Source: Symbiodinium natans (Eukaryota; Sar; Dinophyceae; Suessiales; Symbiodiniaceae). From it: a DNA stretch of 64,000 nucleotides. Positions 8,896 through 17,739 of this stretch are shown here, in pieces. A program made the translations under genes and the position numbers. The stretch's first letter is position 1, and each line of letters starts with the position of its first letter. The DNA is taken from NCBI GenBank assembly GCA_905221605.1, contig CAJNDS010001079.1, positions 310,001 through 374,000 of the forward strand. Reading direction: 5' to 3'. Under the pieces are notes generated by a model that was given only the letters and a program-made list of their open reading frames with translations, made no database searches and had not been told where the DNA came from.

Positions 8896-11800
8896 TTAGG
8901 GTTGGGGGCTTGGGGTTGAGGGTTTAGGAATACCATGAGCCGCGGCGCTGTAGACGCCTGTGTGATATTCTTCCACTGGCTGCCGGCAGATTGGGCAGGA
9001 GGGTGTCGGAGCTTCGAAGAGCGTGATGGCGCACGTCTTGCACACTGCGGAATGCCCGCAAGGCTCAAGAACCTCCCAGGGCCGCGCGACCAAGTCTGAC
9101 TAAGCCCTAAGCATGGGTCGTTCAAGTTGTCTACTCCCCAAGTTCTTTGAAGAAATCTTCGCAGTATGTCTGTTTGATGTGGCTTGCAGGTTAAGCGAGC
9201 TCTTGCTCTGAGCATCACATAAACCCGCCTGCGAAAAACTGTGTATGAACGAACTATGCTCAAGCTGCTGCCTCCATGAGGCATTGAAACATGTCATGTG
9301 ATATAAAAAGAAATTATGATACAAGATCATTTAAAAATAGCTTCAATTTATAAGCAATGGCGATTCCGTACAGTTAAGAAGCCCGATGTTTCATCCGAGC
9401 AGCTGTCTTGGAAGGCGCATCCATGCAGATCTGGCACCGGCGGTCCTTCTCCAGCTGCATGCTTCTTAGAAGCTCTTGCTGTTGGCCAGGCAGGGCGAGT
9501 GCATGGCATGTCTCTCCGCAGCAATGGCTTTCAAAGAACCTCTTGAAGCCGTCGAAGCGCAGGTCACCTTTCCCATACTCGACCTTCTTGTGGCGCGAAT
9601 GCACTTGGGGGTCGGTAAGCAGAACCGTGTTCCCGTCTACAACTCCCTGGAGGTCCACGACCATAACAGAACCTCTGCTCCTGACGAATGTGTAATGGCT
9701 GAAGGCTTGCAGAAGCTCGCTGCATTCCTCGTCGAGTTTCACATAGCCGTTGTTTCCGTTGAACTTGATGAACCTGCCTTCAAGCTGTTGCTCACCAAGG
9801 AAATATGCCAGGTCTCTCCGGCACGAGGTGTATTCATACAAGTAACAGGGAACGAACCAAATATCGTGCGAAATGTTAACTTTTCTGCTCTTGGCAACAC
9901 TCATGAAACTTGTACGCATCTTGATGGCTAAGCTAGTGCACCGGCAGAATGGAAGGATGTCCTCCTTGCAAGCATGTGGCTCCTTGATGAGACGTTTAGC
10001 CACCATCTTCAAACCTGCGTTCAACTTGGATGAGTCGTCCATGCGGTACACAACCCGCATGCCTCCGAAGTCCAAGGCCGTGGTGTCGATGCTCACATCA
10101 CAGCCTGTGCCCTTGATCGCCTCCGCATCCTCCGGCGTCCGCTTGCTGAATCTAGTGGTCTGTTTGAAGCTGTGCTTGATCAACGTGCACTTGCGCGTAC
10201 CTAGGTTGGCCTTTGGAATTCCTCTGGGAACGGATTCCTAGATCTAATCCTCTTAAACCCACTAAGAGAAAAAAACATAAGGGCCTGCCCTGGTACACTT
10301 CTTCATGTCGTCCATGAGGGGATCGAAGGGAATCTGCAAAGCAGCGCTCTTCAAAGGGGCTACTGCCGGTGTTCCCGTGGCCCCTGCTCCAGCATCGCCT
10401 TGGCAGGGTTTAGGGTTTAGGGTTTAGGGTTTGGGGTTTGGGGTTTAGGGTTTAGGGTTGTTTGGGGTTTAGGGTTTAGGGGAGAACCGAAGTAGGGGGT
10501 TCAAGAGCCTGGCTCCCGAACCTGCAAACCCTAAATCGCAAAGGGTAGTTACATGGTCCTTTGTGTGGGCCCGTAAAACGGTACTTACCCCTCATATACG
10601 CCTGATATATCCCAAATAAAGGGCCCATACATCAGAACCCTTTGAAGGACTTGTGACGGAGGTTAGGGACCACAGAAAGGTGACTCCCCCTTAAAACCCT
10701 AAGACCCTAAAACCCCGAAGCCCTAAACCCCTAAACCCCTCGCAGGGAGCCGCGGTGACCAAGCCCTAAGCCCAAAGCCCTACATGACGGATCAAGGGTT
10801 TAGGGCTGCCGGATATTGAATGGGATAACCCCCATTTGGCCCTTTCAGGCTATTTAACGACACTTCATACCGAACTTCATACCCATCATGGACACAAGTA
10901 CCTCTCAAGACCCCATATAGAGCCGACCCCAGGAAAGGCTAAAAAGAGCCCCGAAAAACCCAACCAACCCCCTAAAACCCGAAAACATCTTAAACCTTAA
11001 ACCCTAGAGCCCTAAAACCCTAAAACCCTAATCCCTAAAGCCCTAAAACCCTAGCCCTAAAGCCTACAAACCCTAAAATCCCACAACCCCCCAATTAAGT
11101 CCCCAACCTGAGCCAGAGGCCGACGTGACCGTGATGGTTGCCGCGATGGAGGTGAAGGCCTCTCTGAGGGCCTCCACATGGCTCGCCGGCTTAGGGTTTT
11201 AGGGGTTTTAGGGGTTTTAGGGGTTTTAGGGGTTTTAGGGGTTTTAGGGGTTTTAGGGGTTTTAGGGGTTTTAGGGGTTTTAGGGGTTTTAGGGGTTTTA
11301 GGGGTTTTAGGGGTTCCGGGGTTTAGGGTTTAGGGATACGAGAAAAAGGAAGGTTGCTTCTTCGACCGAGAGTGGCCAGCTGGTCCAAAGAGGCCCGTTG
11401 GAAAGTCCCCCGGGTCATCTCTGCCATGTGGCGGAGGTTCCTATGCTGAACTTGGTTCCCTGGCAAAACTTATGAAATTTCAGCTGCTCCTTAGGAATTA
11501 TAGAGTACCCGAAAAAATGACAAAATCTATGCTGCTTCTTAGGAATTAGAGGACCGCAGAAATGGACAGCTATGCTCAAGTATCCCTCAGGTTCGACCAG
11601 TCGTCCGGTTCAGACCCGAAACCGACGGCGTGGACCTCGAAGCTTTGAGCCACCTGTACCTCAACTGCTCTTGGAGGGTTTAGGGTTTAGGGTGAGGATT
11701 TAGGGTTTAGGGTTTGGGGGTTTCGGGGTTTCGGGGTTTCGGGGTTTCGGGGTTTCGGGGTTTCGGGGTTTCGGGTTTAGGGGTTTCGGGTTTAGGGCTT

Positions 11801-12769
11801 TCGGGGTTTAGGGTTAGGGTTTTTGGAGCCCTTGAACCTAAGCCCTAGGCCCTATACCCTGTCAAAAACCATTAGAACTTTCCATAGTCCACGGCTGCTT
11901 CTATATAAAAGGAACTCGAGTGCAGGATCACTTGCCAGACCTGTCTAGGTACAGGGCTCGTGTTCAGCAACTGCTTCTCGAAGAGTTGAGGGACAGTGTG
12001 CTTCTCATACGGCTTGCCGTCCGACAGCAAGACCACGCGCACATCTTCCCAGAAGTGCTGCGTACCAAGAAGATTGCCTGAGTGGTGCTGTAAAACCATT
12101 TGAAAATTGTTTATGAATAGGTTCCCTTAAACGGGAAAACGGAAATTTAAACTATCCCTACGCACTGCCCAGTTGCTGACTGCTCGGAAGGCCGTCAGAA
12201 ACTTAGTCTCGTGCTTTGGCGCCACCTTGCGGGCCAGGTTCTTCAACTGGTTGTCGGCGGCCTTCTTCGGCAGCCTCGCGAAAACCACCTGGGCCTTGCT
12301 ATTAAAGATGACCAAGCTGAACACATCCGCCCCCAATCCGTTTGCGTCTTGATGCGCATGCAGGAATGCACGGCAGGAGCTGAACACCGCATCAATGCGG
12401 CGAATGCTTGCTGGCAACATCACTTTCGAGCCCTTCTGCATTTGCAAGACTTCAATGTCCTCTGTTCCCATGCTCAGACTGGCATCGACGACCAGCACGA
12501 CATGCAGCATGTCAGGCTGGACCTTGGATGTCTTGACCGCAATGCTGGTGGCTTGCTTCTTCCTGTCCTGACATTCCGACCCAGCACCCTCCTCTTGGAA
12601 GTACTGCGCTTGCGCCGCCATTCTGGATGTGACGGCCGTCATCTCCGTCACGATGTCGTTCAGCTCGTCCTCCGAGACATCGCTGTCATCCGACCACTGG
12701 CCAGCTCCATTGCTTCCGGCCTCCTGTACGCAGCAACCCAGCCATCCACGGTGCTTTACGGACAGATGC
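8896..12769 (-). CDS. vWA - alpha-kinase - RING finger protein, multi-exon
   Basis: Exons (-): 12769-12162, 12077-11893, 11653-11595, 11440-11377, 11171-about 11085, then 10398-10297, 10200-9401, 9072-8896. An acidic N-part (SDDSDVSEDE) leads to a von Willebrand A domain with MIDAS DASLSMG, Thr in HETKFLTAF and Asp in VVLLSDG; later exons give VHAVGFGSE and ALREAFTSIAATIT. The 800-nt exon encodes an alpha-kinase: Lys in VAKRLI, VVDLQG, LLTDPQVHS, a GKGDLRFDG loop and the zinc motif H-x-C-x3-C in ESHCCGETC. The end is a C3HC4 RING: CQIC, then EPCGHSAVCKTC and CPICRQPV. vWA plus alpha-kinase resembles Dictyostelium vwkA; the RING would add ubiquitin-ligase activity. The junction 11085-10398 (about 690 nt) is unresolved, so two genes remain possible. 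The 5' start is also unresolved. Confidence 0.75.
9073..9400 (-). other. Intron splitting the RING finger (GC-AG)
   Basis: Donor GCTC and post-acceptor GTTC match at three of four bases. Excision joins CQICMDAPSKTA to VLEPCGHSAVC, restoring normal RING spacing. 328 nt, AT-rich, without telomere repeats. Confidence 0.65.
10201..10296 (-). other. Intron upstream of the alpha-kinase exon (GT-AG)
   Basis: GTAC at the donor and GTAC after the acceptor. The join reads MDDMKKCTRKCTLIKHSF in one frame. 96 nt. Confidence 0.65.
10399..11084. repeat. Long presumed intron with telomere-like tracts
   Basis: Holds TTTAGGG tracts at 10406-10480 and CCCTAAA-derived sequence at 10690-10745 and 10960-11075. 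Islands at 10480-10690 and 10760-10960 have no clear coding frame. It separates the vWA exons from the kinase exons and may hide a small exon. Confidence 0.5.
11172..11376 (-). other. Intron with a (TTTTAGGGG)n array (GC-AG)
   Basis: Donor GCCA, post-acceptor GCCC. Inside is an array of about 14 copies of the 9-mer TTTTAGGGG (11193-11314), a homogenised variant of the telomere unit. The join SLDQL-ALREAF fits the end of a vWA domain. Confidence 0.6.
11193..11314 (+). repeat. (TTTTAGGGG)n variant telomere-like array
   Basis: Nine-base units, almost perfect, found only here. The array must have spread locally, because neighbouring tracts use the seven-base TTTAGGG unit. Confidence 0.95.
11441..11594 (-). 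other. Intron within the vWA domain (GA-AG)
   Basis: GAAC at the donor and GAAC after the acceptor. The join gives EPDDWSNLRHMAEMTRG, a typical vWA helix. 154 nt, no telomere tract. It contains two copies of a GCTGCTYCTTAGGAATTA motif (near 11480 and 11532); similar sequence lies in intron 1 of the palmitoyltransferase gene (about 30238). Confidence 0.75.
11654..11892 (-). other. Intron with TTTCGGGG array (GT-AG)
   Basis: GTGG at the donor and GTGG after the acceptor. The join reads FYIEAA-VAQSFEVHAVGFG, restoring the vWA fold. Inside are TTTAGGG units and about nine TTTCGGGG units (11720-11790). Confidence 0.75.
12078..12161 (-). other. Short intron in the vWA domain (GT-AG)
   Basis: Donor GTAG, post-acceptor GCAA (two of four match). 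The join reads SNWAVRNLLGTQHFWEDV in frame. 84 nt. Confidence 0.7.
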
Positions 12770-12876
12770 CTTTTGGGATGTTCTACCTTATACTAATAGC
12801 TCCTTTCTAGGGATTGTGATAGGAACTATAACCCCTTTTAAGGACTGTTTGCATAAGGGGGAACATCCCAAGATGC
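12770..12876 (-). mobile_element. Introner-like element, family B, near the 5' end of the vWA-kinase gene
   Basis: Flanked by perfect GCAT repeats. Inverted ends are CTTGGGATGTTCCCCCTTAT and the reverse complement of TTTTGGGATGTTCTACCTTA. Used as an intron it would be GC-AG. The sequence upstream (12877-13014) does not continue the vWA exon in the needed frame, so the element may sit in a 5' UTR intron. Confidence 0.7.
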
Positions 12877-13019
12877 ACACAAAGATGTCACAAGGAACTG
12901 GCGTTCTATGCTTTTCACTTGGCTCCTCCTCCTGTTCTGCGCGATCCACGATGGCCTTGCAAGGGTTTCGGAGAACACAAACCAAGCCCCTGATGACGGA
13001 GTCGCTTCATCCTTGACGA

Positions 13020-13490
13020 CTTTATATTATATGGGGCCTTGATTATGAGAACAGGGTCTTGGGGTGGTGATAGTTGTTTTCTTTATGAGGACCCCGAAAA
13101 TGGGCAGCCAGCAGCCCGGGACATGCTCGAAGTTCCAAAAAGCACCGATGCGCGAGAGCCGGACTTTGGAAGCTCCCCCCCACCTGGTTGCACTGTCGCA
13201 GCATGCTGCAGCTCTCTGCTTCCTACATGATGCGGAGTTTCACTGAGCCAGCACCGGCGGAAGGACTCGACCCGGCTCTTGACGTGTCGCGGTGTCTGCT
13301 GAAAGGCAGCGACTAGCTCCTCACATCGCGTGATCTATAGACAAAACTCCATTCTACGCCCCGCAACGAGATGGCTCAAGTGGATCCCTCACACCCCGCG
13401 CCGCGGCAACGAGGGCCACCGCGGCCACCGCCAGTGCAAACGAGGCCACCTCGGCTTACTCTTTGTCCTGGGGTTTTAGGGTTTAGGGTT
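13020..13490. other. Unique sequence without a recognised gene
   Basis: A 470-bp GC-rich stretch upstream of the vWA-kinase gene. Short frames exist on both strands, but none has a recognisable motif. It may contain the 5' UTR or promoter region of the minus-strand gene. Confidence 0.4.
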
Positions 13491-13491
13491 T

Positions 13492-13595
13492 CTTGAGGGT
13501 TCATGGGTAGTTATGTAAGAAGGGTTGGAAGGAAGGTAACCCATATTCTAACCTTAACTAGGGGCCCCACTTAGAACTATCCGTGAAACTTCAAG
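13492..13595. mobile_element. TIR element, family C, copy 1
   Basis: Ends are CTTGAGGGTTCATGGGTAGT and the reverse complement of CTTGAAGTTTCACGGATAGT. No open frame. Related copies lie at 22196 and 46884. Confidence 0.65.
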
Positions 13596-13838
13596 TAGAG
13601 GCGAGAGCTGAGGGCATGTAGTCCAGAAGTCTCCACACACACAGCTATGAACTGGATATTCATGGTAAAAAATATGCGTCCTCATTCGGAGAACTTAACA
13701 GCACTTTGTGGTAAGTCAGGGCGAGGGGCGATGGGGGCTGAAGGGTTTCGACGCAGAGCTTGATACAAACTCTTCTTGAACGGAGTTGCTGCATTTGCGG
13801 CTGGTCCTATGCCCTACGAGTTGCTTAGGACAGCAGCA

Positions 13839-13950
13839 CTTAAAGTAGCCCAGTAACCATATTACAATAAGGGCACCCTTTTTTGGGTTTGTTCTTTGTA
13901 AGTGAACCTTGAACCCGAAAAAGGGTAGAGGGTACCACTGGGCTGCCAAG
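13839..13950. mobile_element. Introner-like element, family A, copy without telomere repeats
   Basis: 112 bp. Flanked by AGCA on both sides (perfect 4-bp target-site duplication). The right end GGTACCACTGGGCTGCCAAG and inner ACCATATTACAAT are shared with the intron at 28059-28204. The flanking minus-strand DNA (13951-14037) reads VFIPMRVYSYLSLADASD, possibly an exon, but here the duplication does not start with G, so splicing is uncertain. Confidence 0.7.
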
Positions 13951-14056
13951 AGCATGAGGACCAGCCATGCGCTGCGAATCTGAGGCATCGGCCAGGGACA
14001 GGTATGAGTAAACCCGCATGGGGATGAACACCATCACAACCTCCGCCGAGTGGGGA

Positions 14057-14363
14057 TAGGGTTTAGGGTTTAGGGTGTAGGGTGTAGGGTGTAGGGTTTA
14101 GGGTTTAGGGTTTAGGGTTTAGGGTTTAGGGTTTAGGGTTTAGGGTTTAGGGTTTAGGGTTTAGGGTTTAGGGTTTAGGGTTTAGGGTTTAGGGTTTAGG
14201 GTTTAGGGTTTAGGGTTTAGGGTTTAGGGTTTAGGGTTTAGGGTTTAGGGTTTAGGGTTTAGGGTTTAGGGTTAGGGTTTAGGGTTTAGGGTGTAGGGTG
14301 TAGGGTGTAGGGTGTAGGGTGTAGGGTGTAGGGTGTAGGGCTTAGGGTTTAGGGCTTAGGGTT
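14057..14363 (+). repeat. Longest TTTAGGG tract, about 300 bp
   Basis: About 44 units. The core is perfect TTTAGGG, while both borders are made of the variant GTAGGGT. The same variant at both edges points to local duplication rather than to a broken chromosome end. Confidence 0.97.
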
Positions 14364-14667
14364 AGATGGAGAGATCGGTCCAGGCCGGGAAGTGGCCTAA
14401 TTGTCCCCTAAACTCATAATCTAGGGTGCGAAGTATTATCCCTCAATTTGGGTCCCTTGCTATATAGCCCTTACAGGGTTTAGGGTTTAGGATTTAGGGT
14501 TTAGGGTTTAGGGTTTAGGGTTTCGGGTTTAGGGTTATATACACTACATACAATGGGGGCCCAGACTTCGGATCCCTACAAAACAAGGGTCAGGGACCAT
14601 GCTAAGGGCCCAGGGGTTCCAACCTTAGACACCCAGACCAGATAAGGCAAGCCTCGGAAGGGGTGGG

Positions 14668-14810
14668 GGTTTAGGGTTTAGGGTTTAGGGTTTAGGGTTT
14701 AGGGTTTAGGGTTTAGGGTTTAGGGTTTAGGGTTTAGGGTTTAGGGTTTAGGGTTTAGGGTTTAGGGTTTAGGGTTTAGGGTTTAGGGTTCAGGGTTCAG
14801 GGTTTAGGGT
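14668..14810 (+). repeat. TTTAGGG tract
   Basis: About 20 units, with TTCAGGG variants near the right edge. The island between this and the previous tract (14364-14667) has no visible gene. Confidence 0.95.
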
Positions 14811-15258
14811 GCCCATTTGCTCCCCGCACCCAATGCCAAAGCTAGCCCACAGCATGTTGTTGTTGCTGCTTTTTTTGGTGGCTGGGGGGGGGGTTCAATG
14901 TATTAGGGGACTCTGCGCATGGGATGGTGCGTTTTTGCGCTTGGGGCTCGGAATTCGGCTTCAGGGCAACAGATCGTGGCTTCAGACGAAGGGTTTCGGG
15001 TTTAAGGGCCTCTCCGATTGATTGAGGGCTGGCAGGATTCAGGCTACGCGGGGGCTAAGACAGGGGCTGAAACACAAAACCCGCTCCTCACTCCCACAGA
15101 AGGCTCCAAAAAGCCTGGAGGCAGAGGACCGAGTTGAGGGTAGGATTGCAAATGATGAGCTCTCCACATCCGCAACGTGTCCAATCTAGAGCCCTGCTTC
15201 ATTCGAATCTGCATTTTTGGGCAGCTTATAGCCATTGAGGGATTCTAAGGGGGATCAT
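14811..15258. other. Unique island, gene content unclear
   Basis: A 450-bp non-telomeric stretch with short frames on both strands. A minus-strand stretch at 15044-15235 could contain an exon (LDTLRMWRAHHLQSYPQ), but I cannot support it. Confidence 0.3.
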
Positions 15259-15339
15259 AGGGTTTAGGGTTCAGGGTTTAGGGTTTAGGGTTTAGGGTTT
15301 AGGGTTTAGGGTTTAGGGTTTAGGGTTTAGGGTTTAGGG
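15259..15339 (+). repeat. TTTAGGG tract
   Basis: About 11 units, close to a candidate membrane exon. Confidence 0.95.
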
Positions 15340-15379
15340 CTACCTTAGGCTCCTTAGCTCGGGCCCCCGGGCCGCGAAA

Positions 15380-15426
15380 ATGCACGAGGCGATCGAGGCC
15401 GCACCGGCCCCAACCTCGGGGAAAAC
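15380..15426 (-). CDS. Candidate orphan exon, membrane segment
   Basis: Acceptor CTCAG|GTTT at 15427/15426. The frame VFPEVGAGAASIAS then CIFAA is hydrophobic and could be half of a membrane helix. The donor end is approximate. Flanked by TTTAGGG tracts on both sides. Confidence 0.3.
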
Positions 15427-15454
15427 CTGAGCTTCATGGCTCGGGGTGCAGGGG

Positions 15455-15533
15455 GGTTTAGGGTTTAGGGTTTAGGGTTTAGGGTTTGGGGTTTAGGGTT
15501 TAGGGTTTAGGGTTTAGGGTTTAGGGTTTAGGG
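15455..15533 (+). repeat. TTTAGGG tract
   Basis: About 11 units including one TTTGGGG variant. The following island (15534-15840) is AT-rich with a (TA)n run at 15662-15680 and no gene. Confidence 0.95.
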
Positions 15534-15839
15534 TCTGCTCAACTGTTCCTGGTACCACTGAAGAGAACTGTTCCCTTACTAAGTATGTACATAATATATA
15601 AAAACCTGAATAAAGACATAGAAAATACACAAGTCTATCTATGTATAATCTATATTCATAACATATATATATATATATATTATTTGTTTTTGTGCATCCA
15701 GCTAGCATTAACAGTTACACCCTCAAGCCTCAACCCTAAGTAGTGCCACTTGCTTGAGGGCTTGTGGGCTGAGGGTCTTTGGGCCGCTATGAAAACCCTA
15801 AGCCCTAAACCTCGAAAGCTCAATGAAGGGGCCCCACGA

Positions 15840-16468
15840 TTTAGGGCTTAGGGTTTAGGGCGTAGGGTTTAGAGGTTAGGTTTTTCGGGGCTTAGGGTTT
15901 CGGGGTTTGGGGGTTTGGGGGTTAAACCCTAAACCCTAAACCCTAAACCCTAAACCCTAAACCCTAAACCCTAAACCCTAAACCCTAAACCCTAAACCCT
16001 AAACCCTAAACGTGAGGGCTTCGGGGCTTCGAGTCGATGGGCTCACGGCTGAGGCCCCCCTTAGGCCCCAAGGCCTGAAGCCCCAAACCCTTAGAGCCAA
16101 GGCCCAAGAAACTATTCATTGAACCCGTAATCCCTTAAACCCTTAAAATCCTTAAACCCTTAAACCGTTAAACCCTTAAACCCTGAAACCCTGAAACCCT
16201 GAAACCCTGAACCCCTCGATTAGCGATGAACTTTCCGGACGGAAAGGGTGGCTCCTGGAACTTGGCTGCGCGTGGCGCATCAAGCAGTCGCAGCGAAACA
16301 ACCAACCCTGCGCCCGAACCCTAAACCCGAAACCCGAAACCCTGAACCCCGAAAGCTCTAAACCCTAAACCCTAAACCCTAAACCCTAAACCCTAAACCC
16401 TAAACCCTAAACCCTAAACCCTAAACCCTAAACCCTAAACCCTAAACCCTAAACCCTAAACCCTAAAC
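15840..16468 (-). repeat. CCCTAAA tracts downstream of the ankyrin gene
   Basis: Two clean CCCTAAA arrays (15923-16010 and 16358-16468) with degenerate sequence between. The second array begins directly at the stop codon of the ankyrin gene. Confidence 0.93.
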
Positions 16469-17200
16469 CATCATCGTGCAGCAGCAGACCTTTTCGACAG
16501 ACGGTGTGGCCTGTGCCTCAAGCAGTCGCACAACCTCCTCGCGGTGGTTGTCCATGGCCTTCCTTAGAGGCGCATGCTTCGTCACATTGGCCCTTGCCTC
16601 CAACAGCAAGCGCACGACCTCAACGTGGCCCTTTTGGGATGCGACAGACAGGGGCGACTCGCGGCTTATGTAGAGGTCCGAGTCATCCGAGCTTTCTCCC
16701 TCATCGGCATAAAGGCCACGGTCAACCTCAGCTCGTGCTTCCAGAAGCAAGCGGACGACCTCCGCACTGCCGCTGCTCGATGCTTCGTAGAGAGCATAGG
16801 TTTTGTAGCCGTCGTCGGCCCTGCCTCTTTTGTTCTCTGCCCTGTGGACGCTCACCCGGGCACTCGCTTCCACGCCAGCCGCCAAGAGCATGCGAACGGT
16901 TTCGACGTGGCCCTGCTTAGCTGACTCGTGGAAAGCCTCATCGACATCCATCCACTCGGCCAGGGAGAGCTCGTCATGGACGGGAAGCAACACAAGCTGC
17001 ACGTCAAAGAGCGAATCCAGCGTGGCAGAGTCATCCAGAACAGCGCCGTTGTGCACCAGCCTTTGCAAAGCCAAAGGTAGTCTCAAAAGCGTTCGTAGAC
17101 GCTGCTTCAATGTCGCCGCATTGGTTACACCCAACTCCTGCATCTCTTCCGGCCGAAACGCCGCCAACTCCTCTCCCGAAGCGCTCCACACATGCAGCAT
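16463..17200 (-). CDS. Ankyrin-repeat protein with ubiquitin-like N-terminus, single exon
   Basis: 245 codons. Residues 1-75 (MLHVWSASGEELAAF, then RLVHNGAVLDDSATL) form the ubiquitin-like leader found on a large ankyrin family in Symbiodinium-type genomes. Ankyrin repeats follow: AFHESAKQGHVETVRMLLAA (about 88-108), SSGSAEVVRLLLEARAEV and SPLSVASQKGHVEVVRLLLE, and a weaker last repeat. An acidic insert (DEGESSDDSD) separates repeats. Ankyrin proteins bind other proteins; the partner is unknown. The C-terminus ends VCCCTMMV with a TAG stop taken from the first TTTAGGG unit of the adjoining tract, so the original 3' end may have been replaced by repeat. The CCC near the end could be a lipid or metal site, but this is speculative. 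Confidence 0.88.
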   Translation of the reverse strand: MLHVWSASGEELAAFRPEEMQELGVTNAATLKQRLRTLLRLPLALQRLVHNGAVLDDSATLDSLFDVQLVLLPVHDELSLAEWMDVDEAFHESAKQGHVETVRMLLAAGVEASARVSVHRAENKRGRADDGYKTYALYEASSSGSAEVVRLLLEARAEVDRGLYADEGESSDDSDLYISRESPLSVASQKGHVEVVRLLLEARANVTKHAPLRKAMDNHREEVVRLLEAQATPSVEKVCCCTMMV

Positions 17201-17570
17201 CTTGCACGCGGAGTCAAGACTAGCAGAGTAGGCTTACATGCACCATACACTCGCGTACTCGAAACGCTCTGCTCGTAACACCTGGCTGCTTCACCCTCGA
17301 GGTGCCCAATCCGACCCGATAGTGCTGTGATTGTTTGACCCTGGGCCTAATGCCAGTTCACGGGCGTGCCTGGGCATCATGTTGAAGTCGGATTCATGGT
17401 AAGAGGCAGGTCTATGAAAGGTACTTTCAGGTTCATAGGGAATAGTTAGGAAGGGTAATATGCGGTATGACTATGGTTCATACTTATAAAAACCACGAGA
17501 CATCACTGCCTACATACTTAGAAGTACCATGACCCCATCAGCGCAGGGCTGCTTAGGTCCGTGTCTGCCC
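17201..17570. other. 5' flank of the ankyrin gene
   Basis: Unique sequence with no gene. A stretch near 17430-17500 has weak similarity to family C TIR elements (GGTTCATAGGGAATAGTTAG). Confidence 0.35.
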
Positions 17571-17571
17571 C

Positions 17572-17640
17572 AGGTTTAGGGTTTAGGGTTTAGGGTTTAG
17601 GGTTTAGGGTTTAGGGTTTAGGGTTTAGGGTTTAGGGTGT
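17572..17640 (+). repeat. TTTAGGG tract
   Basis: About ten units, ending next to a candidate exon. Confidence 0.95.
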
Positions 17641-17654
17641 AGGGCAACTGTCCT

Positions 17655-17738
17655 ATGCCTGCTGGGGCGCGGGCGACGGCAACGTTGACGCCATTCATGA
17701 CCATGAAGGTAACCAAGGCAAACCTCAGAGTCAGCGCC
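17655..17738 (-). CDS. Candidate orphan exon, one membrane segment
   Basis: Acceptor CCCAG|GGCG. The frame reads ALTLRFALVTFMVMNGVNVA, clearly hydrophobic, then VARAPAGI. The donor position is approximate. Similar in build to the exon at 21111-21160, suggesting an integral membrane protein spread over several small exons separated by telomere-like introns. Confidence 0.45.
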
Positions 17739-17739
17739 C

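Noticed and set aside
8889-9284. 131-codon minus frame overlapping the RING exon
   Set aside because: It is in another frame from the RING cysteines and runs through the intron.
12211-12810. 199-codon plus frame opposite the vWA exon
   Set aside because: Shadow of the minus-strand vWA domain; no domain of its own.
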